A stretch of 64,000 bases of DNA, taken from contig CM043967.1 of assembly GCA_014529385.2 (NCBI GenBank), positions 127,569,182 to 127,633,181 on the forward strand, written 5' to 3'. Shown in pieces: positions 54,235-64,000 of the stretch. A model generated the notes under the pieces. The model searched no databases. It saw only the letters and a list, made by a program, of their open reading frames with translations, and had not been told where the DNA came from. The stretch is from Adiantum capillus-veneris. Lineage: Eukaryota > Streptophyta > Polypodiopsida > Polypodiales > Pteridaceae. Position 1 is the first letter of the stretch, and each line of letters starts with the position of its first letter. Both the position numbers and the translations under genes were made by a program.

Positions 54235-57207
54235 ATGGTCGTCACCGGAAGCGGCATGGATACTTCGCATTCAGGTGATGAGCATGAGAGAGGCGACGAA
54301 GGATTCTCCCCACCAGGAGATTTTTCCAACCCTCCCCCTTCGCCATCTACGCCACGAGTTGTCCTCACTCCTATGGAAATGATGGTTAAGTCGATGCTGG
54401 ACATGATGGCACAACAACAAGAAACGAATCGAGTTGCATTGGCACAACTCGCAAGCAAAGCAAAAGAACAAGCAGCAAAGGACCGTGCACAAGAAGCCAA
54501 GGATCGCGAGCGCGACGAAAGAAACGCAAGTTTGGCCGCACAATAAGAAGAAAATTGACTTGCTCATGAACGTGAGCGCATTGCTCTTGCCGCAAAACAA
54601 GAAGAGAATTGACTTGCTCTCGAACGCGAGCGCGATGAACGAGATGCACGAAAAGCAGAAAAGAACGCCGAGCGTGAAGCTCAAAGGGAGCTTCGCAATC
54701 AAGAATTTATTGCCAAAATCCTAGCCTCGAAGACTGAACCACCCAAAGATCGTGGGAGTTCGTCAAGTGGCGCAAGCCATGACGCGGATTCCAACCATCC
54801 AGTTACAGAAAAGTTGACTTTTAGTAAATATGACGGTAAGATGGATGCTACAGTTATTCATTCTTGGTTGCATCAATTTAATGCTTATTTTGCGACAACT
54901 AAGAAGACAGGAAATAGCAAAGTTTTGATGGTAGCTATGTACCTTGCCGGTGATGCCATCAATTGGTACTACGCCTGGCAAGAGGCACAGCTAGCCGCGC
55001 ACCTAGAGGCAGCCGACGATTTCACGCCCCTCTCTTTTAGTTGGACTGATTTCCAAGACAAGCTCAAGACGCGGTTTATGCCATCTCAGTACCTCGCACG
55101 ATTGAAGGATGATTGGCGCGCTCTCAAGCAAAATGGTATGCCGGTTATGTCTTTTTCTAATCGTGTTTTGCAGCTAGGTACCCAACTACGCATGTCGGAT
55201 GATGAGCGCAAAGAGGCTTTTCTCTTTGGATTGGACGAGTATATCAAGTACGATGTCGAGGTATTCAATCCAATCGATCTCAACAAGGCGGTAGCGATTG
55301 CTCTCGCACAGGAGATGAAGCACAACAAGGGAAAGCCTAAGGAGAACAAGACTTCCACAAGTACCTCGGAGACTCCTCAGAATGGTAAGAATGATGACTC
55401 TTCTAACCAATCTACCAACAATATCTCATCAAAGAATTCTTCCAATGAATCTAAGGGTAAGGCTAACACAACTGCTAAACTCCAGGTAGCACAAGGAATT
55501 GTAGGAGGATACATCACTTCGGAAGAACAAAGCACTTATTCTAAGGAAGGTCGTTGTTTTCATTGTCACATTAAGGGTCACATAAAAAGAACATGTCCTA
55601 AGCTTGAATCGAATGAATCTAAAGAACCCGCAGCACCCACTACATTTGTCAATGCAATGAATGATAACACAGGTGTGCTCAAAGTTTCTCAGGACCCTCC
55701 CGTTGATGATTCTCTCATTAAATGTTATGGTCGTACCTCGGGGCACCGTTTTGTCATATTGTTTGACGCAGGTAGTATGCATGATGTGATCAGTTCCTCT
55801 CTTGTTGAGAGAGCCCGCCTCGAAGTTAGTCCGAGATCTCCTATCGAGGTCTCTGGCTTTTGTCCTGGCATGGACGCTCTCATCACCGAGGAATGCCTTG
55901 ATGTGTTGTTTGCAATTCAACAGACTACCTTCACTAGAAGATTTGTTGTTTCTCCTCTCTCAGGATGTGATATGATTTTGGACATTCGATGGTTTCGTGA
56001 TAATGACGCTCTCATGGATTTTCTGACTAACACTATAACTCTCAATGCCAAAAATGATTCTCCTATTGTCATTCATGGAGAGGACATTGCTTCTTCTCCA
56101 TCTCTCATTGCTAATATGCAAGACAAGGTGGAAAGGATTCGAGATAAGGAGACTCTCTCAGTCTCTTTTTCTCCACAGCATGACACACAGAATTTGCATG
56201 ATTATGAGAAGCATGATGATTTGAATGATAATGATTTGCATGATGATTTGGATGACAAGGACAAGCATGATGACTTGCACAAAGATGATGTGATTGATGA
56301 TGTGTTAGTTGATGTTGTTCCTAGCGAAGCTAACCTCGTTGTAGATTGGATCATTATATTGGCTTTCGAGTCGAGGTCCACAGATCCCCCACAAGAAGAT
56401 CCGATAGATTTCGAAGAAGTGATCTTGGCTCTCGAGCCTTGGTCCAAAGAACCCTCACAGGAAGTATTATGTGTTTGCATGATTGATACGCACGCATTGT
56501 TCGAGTGTTTCATTCGTGAAGGTTTCCTGTATTTTAGTCAGCATCGTTATGTGATCCCTTTTCCTAGGCATGACATATTGTATGTTGAGCACGTTTCTCT
56601 CATGCATGGGCACGAATGTATGTGGATTGTTCATGAAAAGATGAAAAGTTTGTATGTCAGGAAGTCACAGTCCATGTTTCTTCCGTGGCATGACACAGTT
56701 TCCGAAAGAGCACATGATAGTATGAGCACCAAGCATGGGCATTTTCATTGTGATTTGCCACAGTTGATTGATTTCAATCAAACAGAAAAGATTCGATCGC
56801 ATTGTTTGCATGTGTTTGATGAAGGGGTTGTCAATCCGTCTATTTGTTCATCTACATTGCATACACAGTCTTTAGAGAAGACACGATTTTTTTCCTTCAC
56901 TTTACATGGAATAGGTATGTTCATGGTTTTGTGTTGGAGATGATTTCAGGAATTTTCAGCCATGGAGATTCTTGAAGACGAAAGAAGCAGGTCTCTACAT
57001 AAAGTTGAAGCAAGAAAGGAGATTCAGAAGACTTTGTGTCGCTTTTGGCGCGGCCCAAAGAAGCAAGCGTTGCAGACCTTTATGAAGTTCAAGTACCGCA
57101 CGACCCACACCACAGAGTGGGCCGGCGAAGAGTCCCTTCCAGGATTTCGGATGCTGTTGGCGATCTCCCTCGACGCCATACAGTTTGGTACCAGTACCTC
57201 ACTTTGA
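54235..57207 (+). pseudogene. Family B Gag-protease-X polyprotein, copy 2, nearly complete frame
   Basis: One frame of 990 codons from ATG 54235 (MVVTGSGMDTS) to just before the polypurine tract, broken by only four stops: TAA 54544-54546, TGA 54556-54558, TGA 54610-54612 and TGA 56941-56943. The region 54613-56940 is fully open. Residues ~50-190: coiled coil; ~194-385: Retrotrans_gag core (LHQFNAYFATTKKTGNSKVL, LARLKDDWRALKQNGMPVMS, EAFLFGLDEYIKYDVEV); 441-455: CCHC knuckle CFHCHIKGHIKRTCP; 511: protease DAGS, with CDMILDIRWFRDN downstream. Then acidic HDDL repeats (about 655-690) and the His-rich region X (about 740-990). Position for position X replaces reverse transcriptase, RNase H and integrase. 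The function of X is unknown. Confidence 0.9.
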
Positions 57208-57218
57208 AAAGGAGGGGA

Positions 57219-58386
57219 TGTCACGTGACACATCCCAACTCTATGTGTCCGTGGACAAGCTACACCATAGCAGGGTTTTGGTCAGTTCAGTAAGTTTAGA
57301 TTAGCAGTGATCTGGCACTTTTGTGAGTCTATTTGTAGACCGTGCATGCCCAGTCACTTAGCATAGATGCATATCCTCCGGTTGCACACAGCATGATCAT
57401 CGGAATTCCCATCAGAATCCATTAGCATCAGTTAGGGGAATTTTCCAGTGCATTTAGCCTATTTTCCTACTTTTAGTTATTTTCACTTATTATTTTTAAG
57501 TGACTTTCCAACAAAAGTAGGTAGGGCAATTTTGCTAAGTTAATATATAAGCAAACCCAACTTAACACTTTCTGGCAGAAGAGGCAGCTGGAGCTTCCCG
57601 CTCAATAGGCAACTTCTCAGCAGTACCCCCCGCAGCAGTAGACCATCGCCATACTTCCCCATCCCTTGGCGTTTTCCCTTCACAGAAGCCATCGCCATCA
57701 ACCTCCCGTGCTTGGTGATTTCAGCCTCAACCCACAGCCAGCCCTGGCGTTTTTACTAACGCTAGATCATCAGCCTTTTCAGCGTTTTCTTCAGCAGTTA
57801 CTAACGCTAGGGGAGGACAGCAAAAACATCAACATTTTGCTAGCGTTTTTGCAGCAGGTCAGCGTTTTAGTTTTCAGCCTTCATCGACAGCAGATCCATG
57901 CAGTTTTCAGCCTATGCACAGTAGCAGATCAGCCCCCAAGTTGGTTGCAGATGTTCCCCCATTTTCAGCCATAAAAACGCAGCCAAAACAGTCATTTTCA
58001 GCCATCGAAACAGTCCCCGAATTCAGCGATTAAAGCCTACAGATTTTAGCCATCGAGTCGTCGTCGTCATCATCGTCGTCGTCATCGGCATAGTCCCATT
58101 GCATCAGTCCATTGCATACGCATTGTACACCTTTGTGCAATCAAAGTAGACCACTCTTGCCGACGAGAGTGGGGCCTTCGGAGGAGGGTTTTACAACCTC
58201 TCGGGTGTCGTATCTTCTTCTCTTAGTCTCATTCACTTGCACGCATAATCCACTCACTTTGTTCGTGATCATAGCACTCTCTACAAGACGGAAAGCTCTC
58301 TATTTCCCTAAGAACTAAAAGGAACCTTGAGCAATAAAGATCACTAATCTTGAGAAAATACAACATTCATTCCGTTGCACCTTACA
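57219..58386 (+). repeat. 3' LTR of family B copy 2
   Basis: 1168 bp; ends GTTGCACCTTACA, followed by CCTTG. Close to the 5' LTR in the downstream half, with more differences in the first 100 bp. Confidence 0.95.
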
Positions 58387-58391
58387 CCTTG

Positions 58392-58565
58392 GCGGCCTTG
58401 TGCTCACACCAAGGTTGCTTTTTCCCACCTCACGTCGATTGGCCGGCGGCTAAGTGCACGGTCCGCTCTCAATGAGTGAAAAGAGGCACAAGGGGAGGCT
58501 GGACAAGCCCTTCTTTCTTGGGTTTCCTGTCACTCTTCAAAACCACGATTAGGAATGACACGCCT
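58392..58565 (-). mobile_element. Family B copy 5, leader fragment
   Basis: Continues the reversed leader interrupted by copy 2 (minus-strand CAACCTTGGTGTGAGCACAA, then GAAGAGTGACAGG). It is cut at about 58565 by the LTR of copy 3 before its own primer-binding site. Confidence 0.8.
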
Positions 58566-60077
58566 TGTCACGTGACACATCCCAACCCTATGTGTCCGTG
58601 GACAAGCTACACCACAACAGGGTTCAGTCAGTTTAGATTAGCAGTGATCTGGCACTTTTGTGAGTCTATTCGTAGACCGTGCATGTCTAGTCACTTAGCA
58701 TAGATGCATATCCTCTGGTTGCACAGAGCATGATCATCGGAATTCCCATCAGAATCCATTAACATCAGTTAGGGGAAGTTTCCAGTGCATTTAGCCTATT
58801 TTCCTATTTATTGGTTATTTTCACTTATTATTTTTAAGTGACTTTCCAACAAAAGTAGGTAGCCATCAGAATTCATCAGCATTGCTAGCGTTTTTCCCAA
58901 GCAGCCCAATCAGCGTTTTTGATTTGCAGATTCAGATCAGGCCAGCGTTTTGGCAAGGAGGCAGAGCAAGCCAGCGTTTTAGTTTTCAGCCCTAAACCGC
59001 CTCAGATCCACAGCGTTTTCAGCCTCATGCACAGTAGCAGAACCACCCCAAAGTTGGTTGCAGATGCTCCCCCATTTTCAGCCATCAAAATGCAGCCAAA
59101 ACAGTCATTTTCAGCCACCAAGAAGACCAAGAAATTCAGCATAAAGTAGATCCCAGATTTCAGCCCAAGTCGCCGTCGTCATCGCAGTCGTCGTTATCGG
59201 CATAGTCCCATTGCATCAGTCCATTGCATTAGCATTGTACACCTTTGTGCAATCAAAGATTAGACCAGTTTCGCCGACGAGAGTGGGGCCTTCGGAGGAG
59301 GGTTTTACAACCTCTCGGTGTCGTATCTCTTCTCTCTCCTTCTCTCAGTCTCATTCACTTGCACGCACAATATCCACTCACTTTGTTCGTGACCACAGCA
59401 CTGTACAAGACGGAAAGCTCTCTTTCCCTAAAGAACTAAAAGGAACCTTGAGCAATAAAGATCACTAATCTTGAGAAAATACAACATTCATTCCGTTGCA
59501 CCTAACATTGGTATCAGAGCTTTGGAAGTGTTCTGCAGTACTCAAGGAAAGAACCACAAGAACCACAAGAATTTTTCTTGCTTGTTGCAATCGCACGAAT
59601 CCAAGTTTACTTGGGCGTGGCGATTACTAATCGCGTTTTGTTGAAGAGTGAAAGGAATCCCAAGAAAGAAGGGCTTGTCCAGCCTCCCCTTGTGTCGCTT
59701 TTCACTCATTGACAGTGGACCGTGCACTTAGCGGTTGGCCAATCGACGTGAGGTGGGAAAAAGCAACCTTGGTGTGAGCGCAAGGCCGCCAAGGGGTGCG
59801 CCCGCAGAAAAGGGTAGAACTCGGGTGAAGAGAAGATCCTTCTCCAACGCGATTTGCAAGGGAAAGAACACTCCAGAACCTCAAGAACCTCAAGAACCCA
59901 AGACCCCCAAGAACCCAAGTTCCTCGTGAACTTCAGAACCCAAGACTCGCAAGAACCCAAGTTCCTCGTGGACTTACGAACTCAAGACCCCAAGAACCCA
60001 CGATTTGCAGAATGGTCGTCACTCGAAGCGGAATGGATACTTCGCTTGGATACTCGAAGCGGAATGGATACATCGCT
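58566..60077 (+). mobile_element. Family B copy 3, truncated: LTR, primer-binding site, leader and gag start
   Basis: LTR 58566-59507 starts TGTCACGTGACA and ends CACCTAACA but is shortened to 942 bp. Sequence just after AAGTAGGTAG (58860), including the TATA box, is missing. TGGTATCAGAGC is at 59509-59520. The leader continues to the gag ATG at 60012 (MVVTRSGMDTS). A small duplication (CGAAGCGGAATGGATAC twice, 60025-60072) precedes the break near 60077. The rest of the element is absent. Confidence 0.88.
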
Positions 60078-60505
60078 AATGGCTGAAATCTGCAAATCTT
60101 GTATCTGTTGAATTTTGACTCTGTGTCGGTGATGATGTCGACGACGATACGCTGAAAACGCAGATACTGAAATCTGCTTTTTTGGGATGAAACTGTAAAC
60201 TTCGTCGGATCTGACCGTGGTGCGAGGATTCGCTGCGGGAAGGTGAGGTTTGGGTTCTACTGCGGAAACTGATTGCTGAAAACTGAAAACGCTGAGTCTA
60301 AGGCTGATTCCGTCGTGAAGATCTGCAAAAACGTTGAGTTTGATCTGCAAACCAAAAACGCTAGGGTTGAAAATGGGTCCTGCTGCAAACACGCTGTGGA
60401 TCTGCTGGTGAAATCCACTAACGCTAGTGCTGATCTGTGCTTTGCTGTCGCCAGGCTGCTGCAAGTGCAAAAACGCTGGCTGATCTGGGTTCTTGTCCAA
60501 AAACT
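60078..60505 (-). repeat. Family B-like LTR fragment, reversed and diverged
   Basis: On the minus strand this shows the same AGCGTTTT and TTTCAGCC words found downstream of the TATA box in family B LTRs (for example CTAGCGTTTTTGG near 60360), but it does not align end to end with any copy here. It is probably a third LTR subtype or a rearranged piece. Confidence 0.5.
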
Positions 60506-61638
60506 TGTAAGGTGCTGCGGAATGATTGTTTGCGCTTTGCTCAAGATGAGTGCTCCAAACTGTGCTCAAGGTTCCTTTTGGTTCTTATGGAAGGGAGAGC
60601 CTTCCGTTCTTAATGGAAACTGCTATGATCACAAACAAAGTGAATGGACACTGTGCGTGCGAGTGTATGAGAATGAGAGATAGAGAGAAGAGAGATACGA
60701 CACCAGAGACGTTGTAAAACCCTCCTCCGAAGGCCCCACTCTCGTTGGCGAGAGTGGTCTACTTATGATTGCACAAAGTGGTTCAATGCGTACGCAATGG
60801 ACTGATGCAACTTGGACTATGCCGATGACGACGACTGTGACGACGACGACGACTTTAGGGCTGAAATCTGTGGTCTTCTATTTGCTGAATTTCGGGACTG
60901 TTTCGGTGGCTGAAAATGACTGTTTTCATGGGCTGAAAATGGGGGTTCTTCTGCAACCAATTAGGCTGAATCTGCTGCGTTTTCATCAGCTGAAAATCTG
61001 CGTTTTTGAATGCTGAAGATCTGCGTTTTTATGGCTGAAAAACGCTATCTGTCTGCAGGTATTCCTAGCGTTAGTAAAACGCTGAAGTGGGGCTGTTGGT
61101 CGCGGGGAAAAACGCCAAGGAACAAAGGTTGTTGGTGATGGCTGCTTGTGGAAACGCCAAGGGGGGGAAGAGGTATGGCGCTTATGCTTGGATGGGGATG
61201 GCTCACCAAGGGATTGCTTGGGGAGGTCTTGTTGAGAGAGGGAGGGAGTACCTGTTGCTTGGGAAAGCCTGCTGTGCTCCTTGCTCATCTGCCCAATTGT
61301 GCTAACTTGGGTTTGCTTATATATTAACTTAGCAAAATTACCCTACCTACTTTTGTTGGAAAGTCACTTAAAAATAATAAGTGAAAATACCAAAAATAGG
61401 GAAAATAGGCTAAATGCACTGGAAAAATCCCTTGATGGAATCTGATGGATTCTGATGGGAATTCCGATGATCATGTTGTGTGCAACCGGAGGATATGCAT
61501 CTATGCTAAGTGATTGGGCATGCACGGTCTACGAATAGACTCACAAAAGTGCCAGATATAAACCGATTGAACTGACGGGAACCCTGCTATGGTGTAGCTT
61601 GTCCACGGACACATAGGGTTGGGATGTGTCACGTGACA
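60506..61638 (-). repeat. 3' LTR of family B copy 4 (reversed)
   Basis: Minus-strand LTR starting TGTCACGTGACA at 61638 and ending at about 60506 (TTACA-type end). The TATA box is at about 61317-61324. The last ~60 bp are altered compared with copies 1 and 2. Confidence 0.88.
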
Positions 61639-62509
61639 TCCCCTCCTTTTCAATGTGAGGTACTGGTACCGAACTGTATGGCGTGGAGGGAGATCGCCAA
61701 CAGCATCCGGAATCCTGGAAGGGACTCTTCGCCGGCCCACTCTGATGTGTGGGTCGTGCGGTACTTGAACTTCATAAAGGTTTGCAACGCTTGCTTCTTT
61801 GGGCCGCGTCGAAAGTGACACAAAGTCTCCTGTGGCTCCTTCGATGCTTCAACTTTGTCTAGAGTCGTGCTTCCTTCTTCTTCAAGAATCTCCATGGCTG
61901 AAAATTCCTGAAGCCGTTTCCAACACAAAAACATGAACATACCCATTGTAAAGTGAAAATCTTGTCTTTCTCAAAGACTGTGCATGCAATGTAGATGAAC
62001 AAAGAGACAGAGTGCCAAACCGTTCACCACACACACGCAAACAACGAGATCGAATCTCTCTCTTTTGATCTAGAGCAATCAACTGTGGAAATTCACAACG
62101 GAAATGCCCATGCTTGGTGCTCATACTTTCATGTGCTCTTTCTACAAATGTGTCATGCCAAGGAAGAGACATGGAATGTGACTTCCTTACATACATACTT
62201 TTCAGCTTTTCATGAAAAATCCGCATACATTCGTGCTCATCCATGAGTGAAACGTGCTCAACATACAATATGTCATGCCTAGGAAAAGGGATCACATAAC
62301 GATGCTGATTAAAATACAGGAAACGATCACGAATGAAACATTTGAACAATGCGTGTGTATCAATCATGCGAACACATAATACTTCCTGTGAGGGTTCCTT
62401 GGACCTAGGCTCGAGAGCCAAGATTGGTTCTTCCTGAATGATCGAATTGTCCTGTGGGGGTTCTTTAGACCTCGACTCGAAAGCCAAGATCGGTTCTTCG
62501 TGATTGATA
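61639..62509 (-). pseudogene. Family B copy 4 (reversed): C-terminal region X only
   Basis: The polypurine tract (minus AAAAGGAGGGGA) abuts the LTR at 61639. Region X follows upstream on the minus strand with one long open piece (62509-61882): EVLCVRMIDTHALFKCFIRD, FLYFNQHRYVIPFPRHDILY, EHVSLMDEHECMRIFHEKLK and LPWHDTFVERAHESMSTKHG. It then frameshifts near 61950. The element ends at about 62509, before the acidic repeats; Gag and protease are absent. It provides a fourth independent view of region X. Confidence 0.85.
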
Positions 62510-62796
62510 GAAACAACGAGTGTCACAAGGCGGGCACCACGTGCCAATAGAAAAACAGACTGAACAGACTTTTAGCACTTCAATAACTACTGAATTGAAA
62601 GAGAGAGAGAGACAACAGGTGACATGGAGTGGCGGAATTCCACCCCAGAGAGTATTGGCCCCAAATCTTGGCGCCCCTTTCGGTATTTCTTTATATTGCA
62701 TCATCAAAGTACAAGCCGATACTCCAGACTCTGCACCTTCTCCAGGAAGCATGCCTGAGAATGAGCCCTACCCTCATATTTAAAGGCCCTTGGCCT
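62510..62796. other. No recognisable gene
   Basis: Contains a GA-rich stretch (about 62598-62613). On the minus strand there is a TTTAAATATGAGG that could be a TATA-like site near 62777. No coding sequence is recognised. Confidence 0.35.
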
Positions 62797-62982
62797 AAAA
62801 AGCAGTTTACATGAAAAGCTTTCAAACTCAAAAGCTTCTGGTCCAAAAAGCAGTTTATATGAAAAAACTTTCAAACTCAAAAGCTTCTGGTCGAAAAAGC
62901 AGTTTACATGAAAAACTTTCAAACTCAAAAGCTTTTGGTCCAAAAAGCAGTTTACATGAAAAGCTTTCAAACTCAAAAGCAA
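62797..62982. repeat. Four-copy tandem repeat, ~48-bp period
   Basis: Units AAAAAGCAGTTTACATGAAA followed by AGCTTTCAAACTCAAAAGCT start at 62797, 62845, 62894 and 62942. Copies differ by a few bases. Confidence 0.92.
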
Positions 62983-63077
62983 TGCCAAAAGCTGCCAGCG
63001 TAAATCACGGAAATCCGTACAGCCTGTCACGTCATCATGCCAGCGCAATTTTCGAAAATCAGCCACGTTGTTGCAGT

Positions 63078-63215
63078 TTTAGTGTTAGGGTTTTCAGAAT
63101 TAGGGTTTGCAGGTTTTAGGATTAGGGTTTCCAGAATTAAGGTTTGCAGGTTTTAGGGTTAGGGTTTCCAAAATTAGGGTTTTTGGCAAAAATTAGGGTT
63201 AGGGTTTTCTGCACT
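63078..63215. repeat. Telomere-like TTAGGG/TTTAGGG-rich interstitial tract
   Basis: About ten TTAGGG-containing words (such as TTTTAGGGTTAGGGTTTCC near 63155) are separated by AGAATT, GCAGG and CAAAATT spacers. It is too irregular for a real telomere. The plant telobox AAACCCTA appears on the minus strand. Confidence 0.8.
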
Positions 63216-63452
63216 CGGGCAACCACGTCATCACTTTGTGACACTTCTTCTGTTGCTTGTTCTTCTTAGGGTTTAGGCCCCTCAGCCGGTAGCTCCGTTC
63301 TTCAGTAGGTCGACACGTCAACAGTTTGTTACATCTTCCCTTCTTGAAAGAGAGTAATCGTCCGCGATTACAACATATTTGCAAAACAACTCAAGTTAGT
63401 TCAAAAATTTCCGAGGGTCATTCTGAGGGACAATCAATTTGCTCTTTTTTTT
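63216..63452. other. No recognisable gene
   Basis: Short frames only; nothing could be assigned. Confidence 0.35.
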
Positions 63453-63541
63453 AAGGAGTTAGCTTCTCCTTTCTGCTCTTTTGATCAAGGAATTAGCTGC
63501 TCCTATTGGCTGTTTTGATCAAGGAGTTAGCTTCTCCTTTC
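63453..63541. repeat. Three-copy tandem repeat, 34-bp period
   Basis: AAGGAGTTAGCTTCTCCTTT and variants begin at 63453, 63487 and 63521, each followed by a TTTTGATC spacer. Confidence 0.88.
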
Positions 63542-63752
63542 GTCCAAATCGGAACTCTTGATATTCCGACGTAGTAAAATTAACCATCACACCCAGACCG
63601 TACTAATCTTCCACAGGTGTCTTGATGCACTAAAATTACATACCCAGGCAATCTCATCCAATTAGGAATATTCAGTGGTTGGCACATCACAATGCAACAC
63701 AAATGCTTAATTATGCATGTTACAAGACATAGAAACATAAAGCTGCCGATGA

Positions 63753-63982
63753 ACACTCCTCCCGCATAACCTAACAAGGTCCGGGCCGGGAGATATTCAA
63801 CGACTCCCTCTTCACTCCTCCCGCATAACCTAAAAAGGTCCGGGCCGGGAGATATAGAGGCCTTTTACAACCAAACGCCCCCCAAACCGCAGCGTGCGTC
63901 GTTTGGAGGCGCTGAGAGTAACCACTGCTCAGACTTCTTAATACTCCTCCCACATAACCATCCAGGTTCGGGTTGGGAGTCA
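63753..63982. repeat. Three dispersed copies of a ~43-bp GC-rich word
   Basis: ACTCCTCCCGCATAACCTA plus AAGGTCCGGGCCGGGAGATA occurs at 63754 and 63814 (60-bp spacing) and, diverged, at 63943. Each copy has a small internal palindrome (CTCCCG ... CGGGAG) able to form a stem. The minus-strand frames here (GYAGGV repeats) come from this repeat. Confidence 0.85.
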
Positions 63983-64000
63983 CAACAACAATTATTTTAC

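Larger units (their letters stand above)
52604..58386 (+). mobile_element. Family B copy 2: Gag-protease-X LTR element without pol, 5783 bp
   Basis: LTRs 52604-53770 and 57219-58386. Target duplication CCTTG (52599-52603 and 58387-58391), lying inside the leader of the reversed copy B5 (pre-insertion site GCGGCCAAGGGGTGCG in leader orientation). Primer-binding site TGGTATCAGAGC at 53772-53783; polypurine tract AAAAGGAGGGGA ends at 57218. Best-preserved family member. No polymerase or integrase. Confidence 0.95.

Noticed and set aside
54814-56943. The 709-codon open frame as a host gene
   Set aside because: It lies between matched LTRs and has Gag, CCHC and protease motifs; it is the open part of a retroelement frame starting at 54235. 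Its apparent first codon is TTG, not ATG.
44620-58386. A hidden reverse transcriptase or integrase in family B
   Set aside because: All frames were scanned for YVDD/FLDD boxes, DIRxGYHQ-like, DDE and RNase H motifs between protease and polypurine tract. None was found in any of the copies.
63078-63215. True telomere end
   Set aside because: Repeats are irregular, short and followed by ordinary sequence on both sides.

Overview
The window looks like nuclear DNA of a land plant with a large, retrotransposon-filled genome. A homosporous fern is the best guess. This is inference: it rests on decayed plant-type PPR (pentatricopeptide, PLS-class) repeats with an ILKACGS-like motif, a plant-type cytosolic ribose-phosphate pyrophosphokinase exon, Ty1/copia, chromovirus and Tat-like Ty3/gypsy elements, and long CT/CA/C-rich low-complexity tracts. 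I found no prokaryotic operons, rRNA or tRNA genes, or CRISPR arrays. Very little of the 64 kb is likely host coding sequence; most is nested or decayed LTR retrotransposon, tandem repeat and pseudogene.

Layout. 1-5.7 kb: a decayed DEAD-box helicase copy and a broken protein kinase (both minus strand), then an array of ~64-bp repeats in alternating variants. 6.07-16.2 kb: a minus-strand, gag-only, pol-less LTR element with ~1.3-kb LTRs; its 5' LTR is split by a young 5.18-kb copia element (10524-15701; LTRs differ at one base; TSD AACAG). 16.3-21.4 kb: a decayed gypsy element fused near 19440 to the 3' half of a different gypsy element with a second RNase H and integrase. 21.4-22.56 kb: almost pure pyrimidine low-complexity DNA. 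22.9-28.7 kb: a complete but decayed chromovirus (155/153-bp LTRs, TSD TAGGA) inside an unidentified minus-strand ORF. 30.0-33.2 kb: three copies of a PPR-derived unit, two forming a ~1.15-kb inverted repeat. 37.8-41.8 kb: a collapsed tandem PPR array on the minus strand, ending in a 320-bp unit present twice with no difference. 42.67-42.91 kb: first coding exon of a PRS4-like gene with a clean GT donor; its second exon is not seen.

43.3-62.5 kb: a nest dominated by one family, here called family B. Two full-length copies (44620-50709, TSD AAGGG; 52604-58386, TSD CCTTG) and three partial copies are present. Members have ~1.17-kb LTRs starting with the palindrome TGTCACGTGACA, an initiator-Met primer-binding site, and one long frame: coiled coil, Gag, zinc knuckle, aspartic protease, then an acidic HDDL repeat and a ~230-residue His-rich region (region X) in place of reverse transcriptase and integrase. 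The first copy sits inside the zinc-knuckle codons of an older copia gag. 62.8-64 kb: short tandem repeats and telomere-like TTAGGG-rich DNA.

Order of events read from nesting: copia C and the reversed B5 were present first; B1 inserted into copia C and B2 into B5. In the left half the pol-less element was present before the young copia entered its LTR. The pol-less elements (family B and 6069-16203) must use enzymes from autonomous relatives elsewhere. The only transcription signals I can point to are in LTRs (TATA boxes, AATAAA). The PRS4-like exon is the only strong host-gene candidate.
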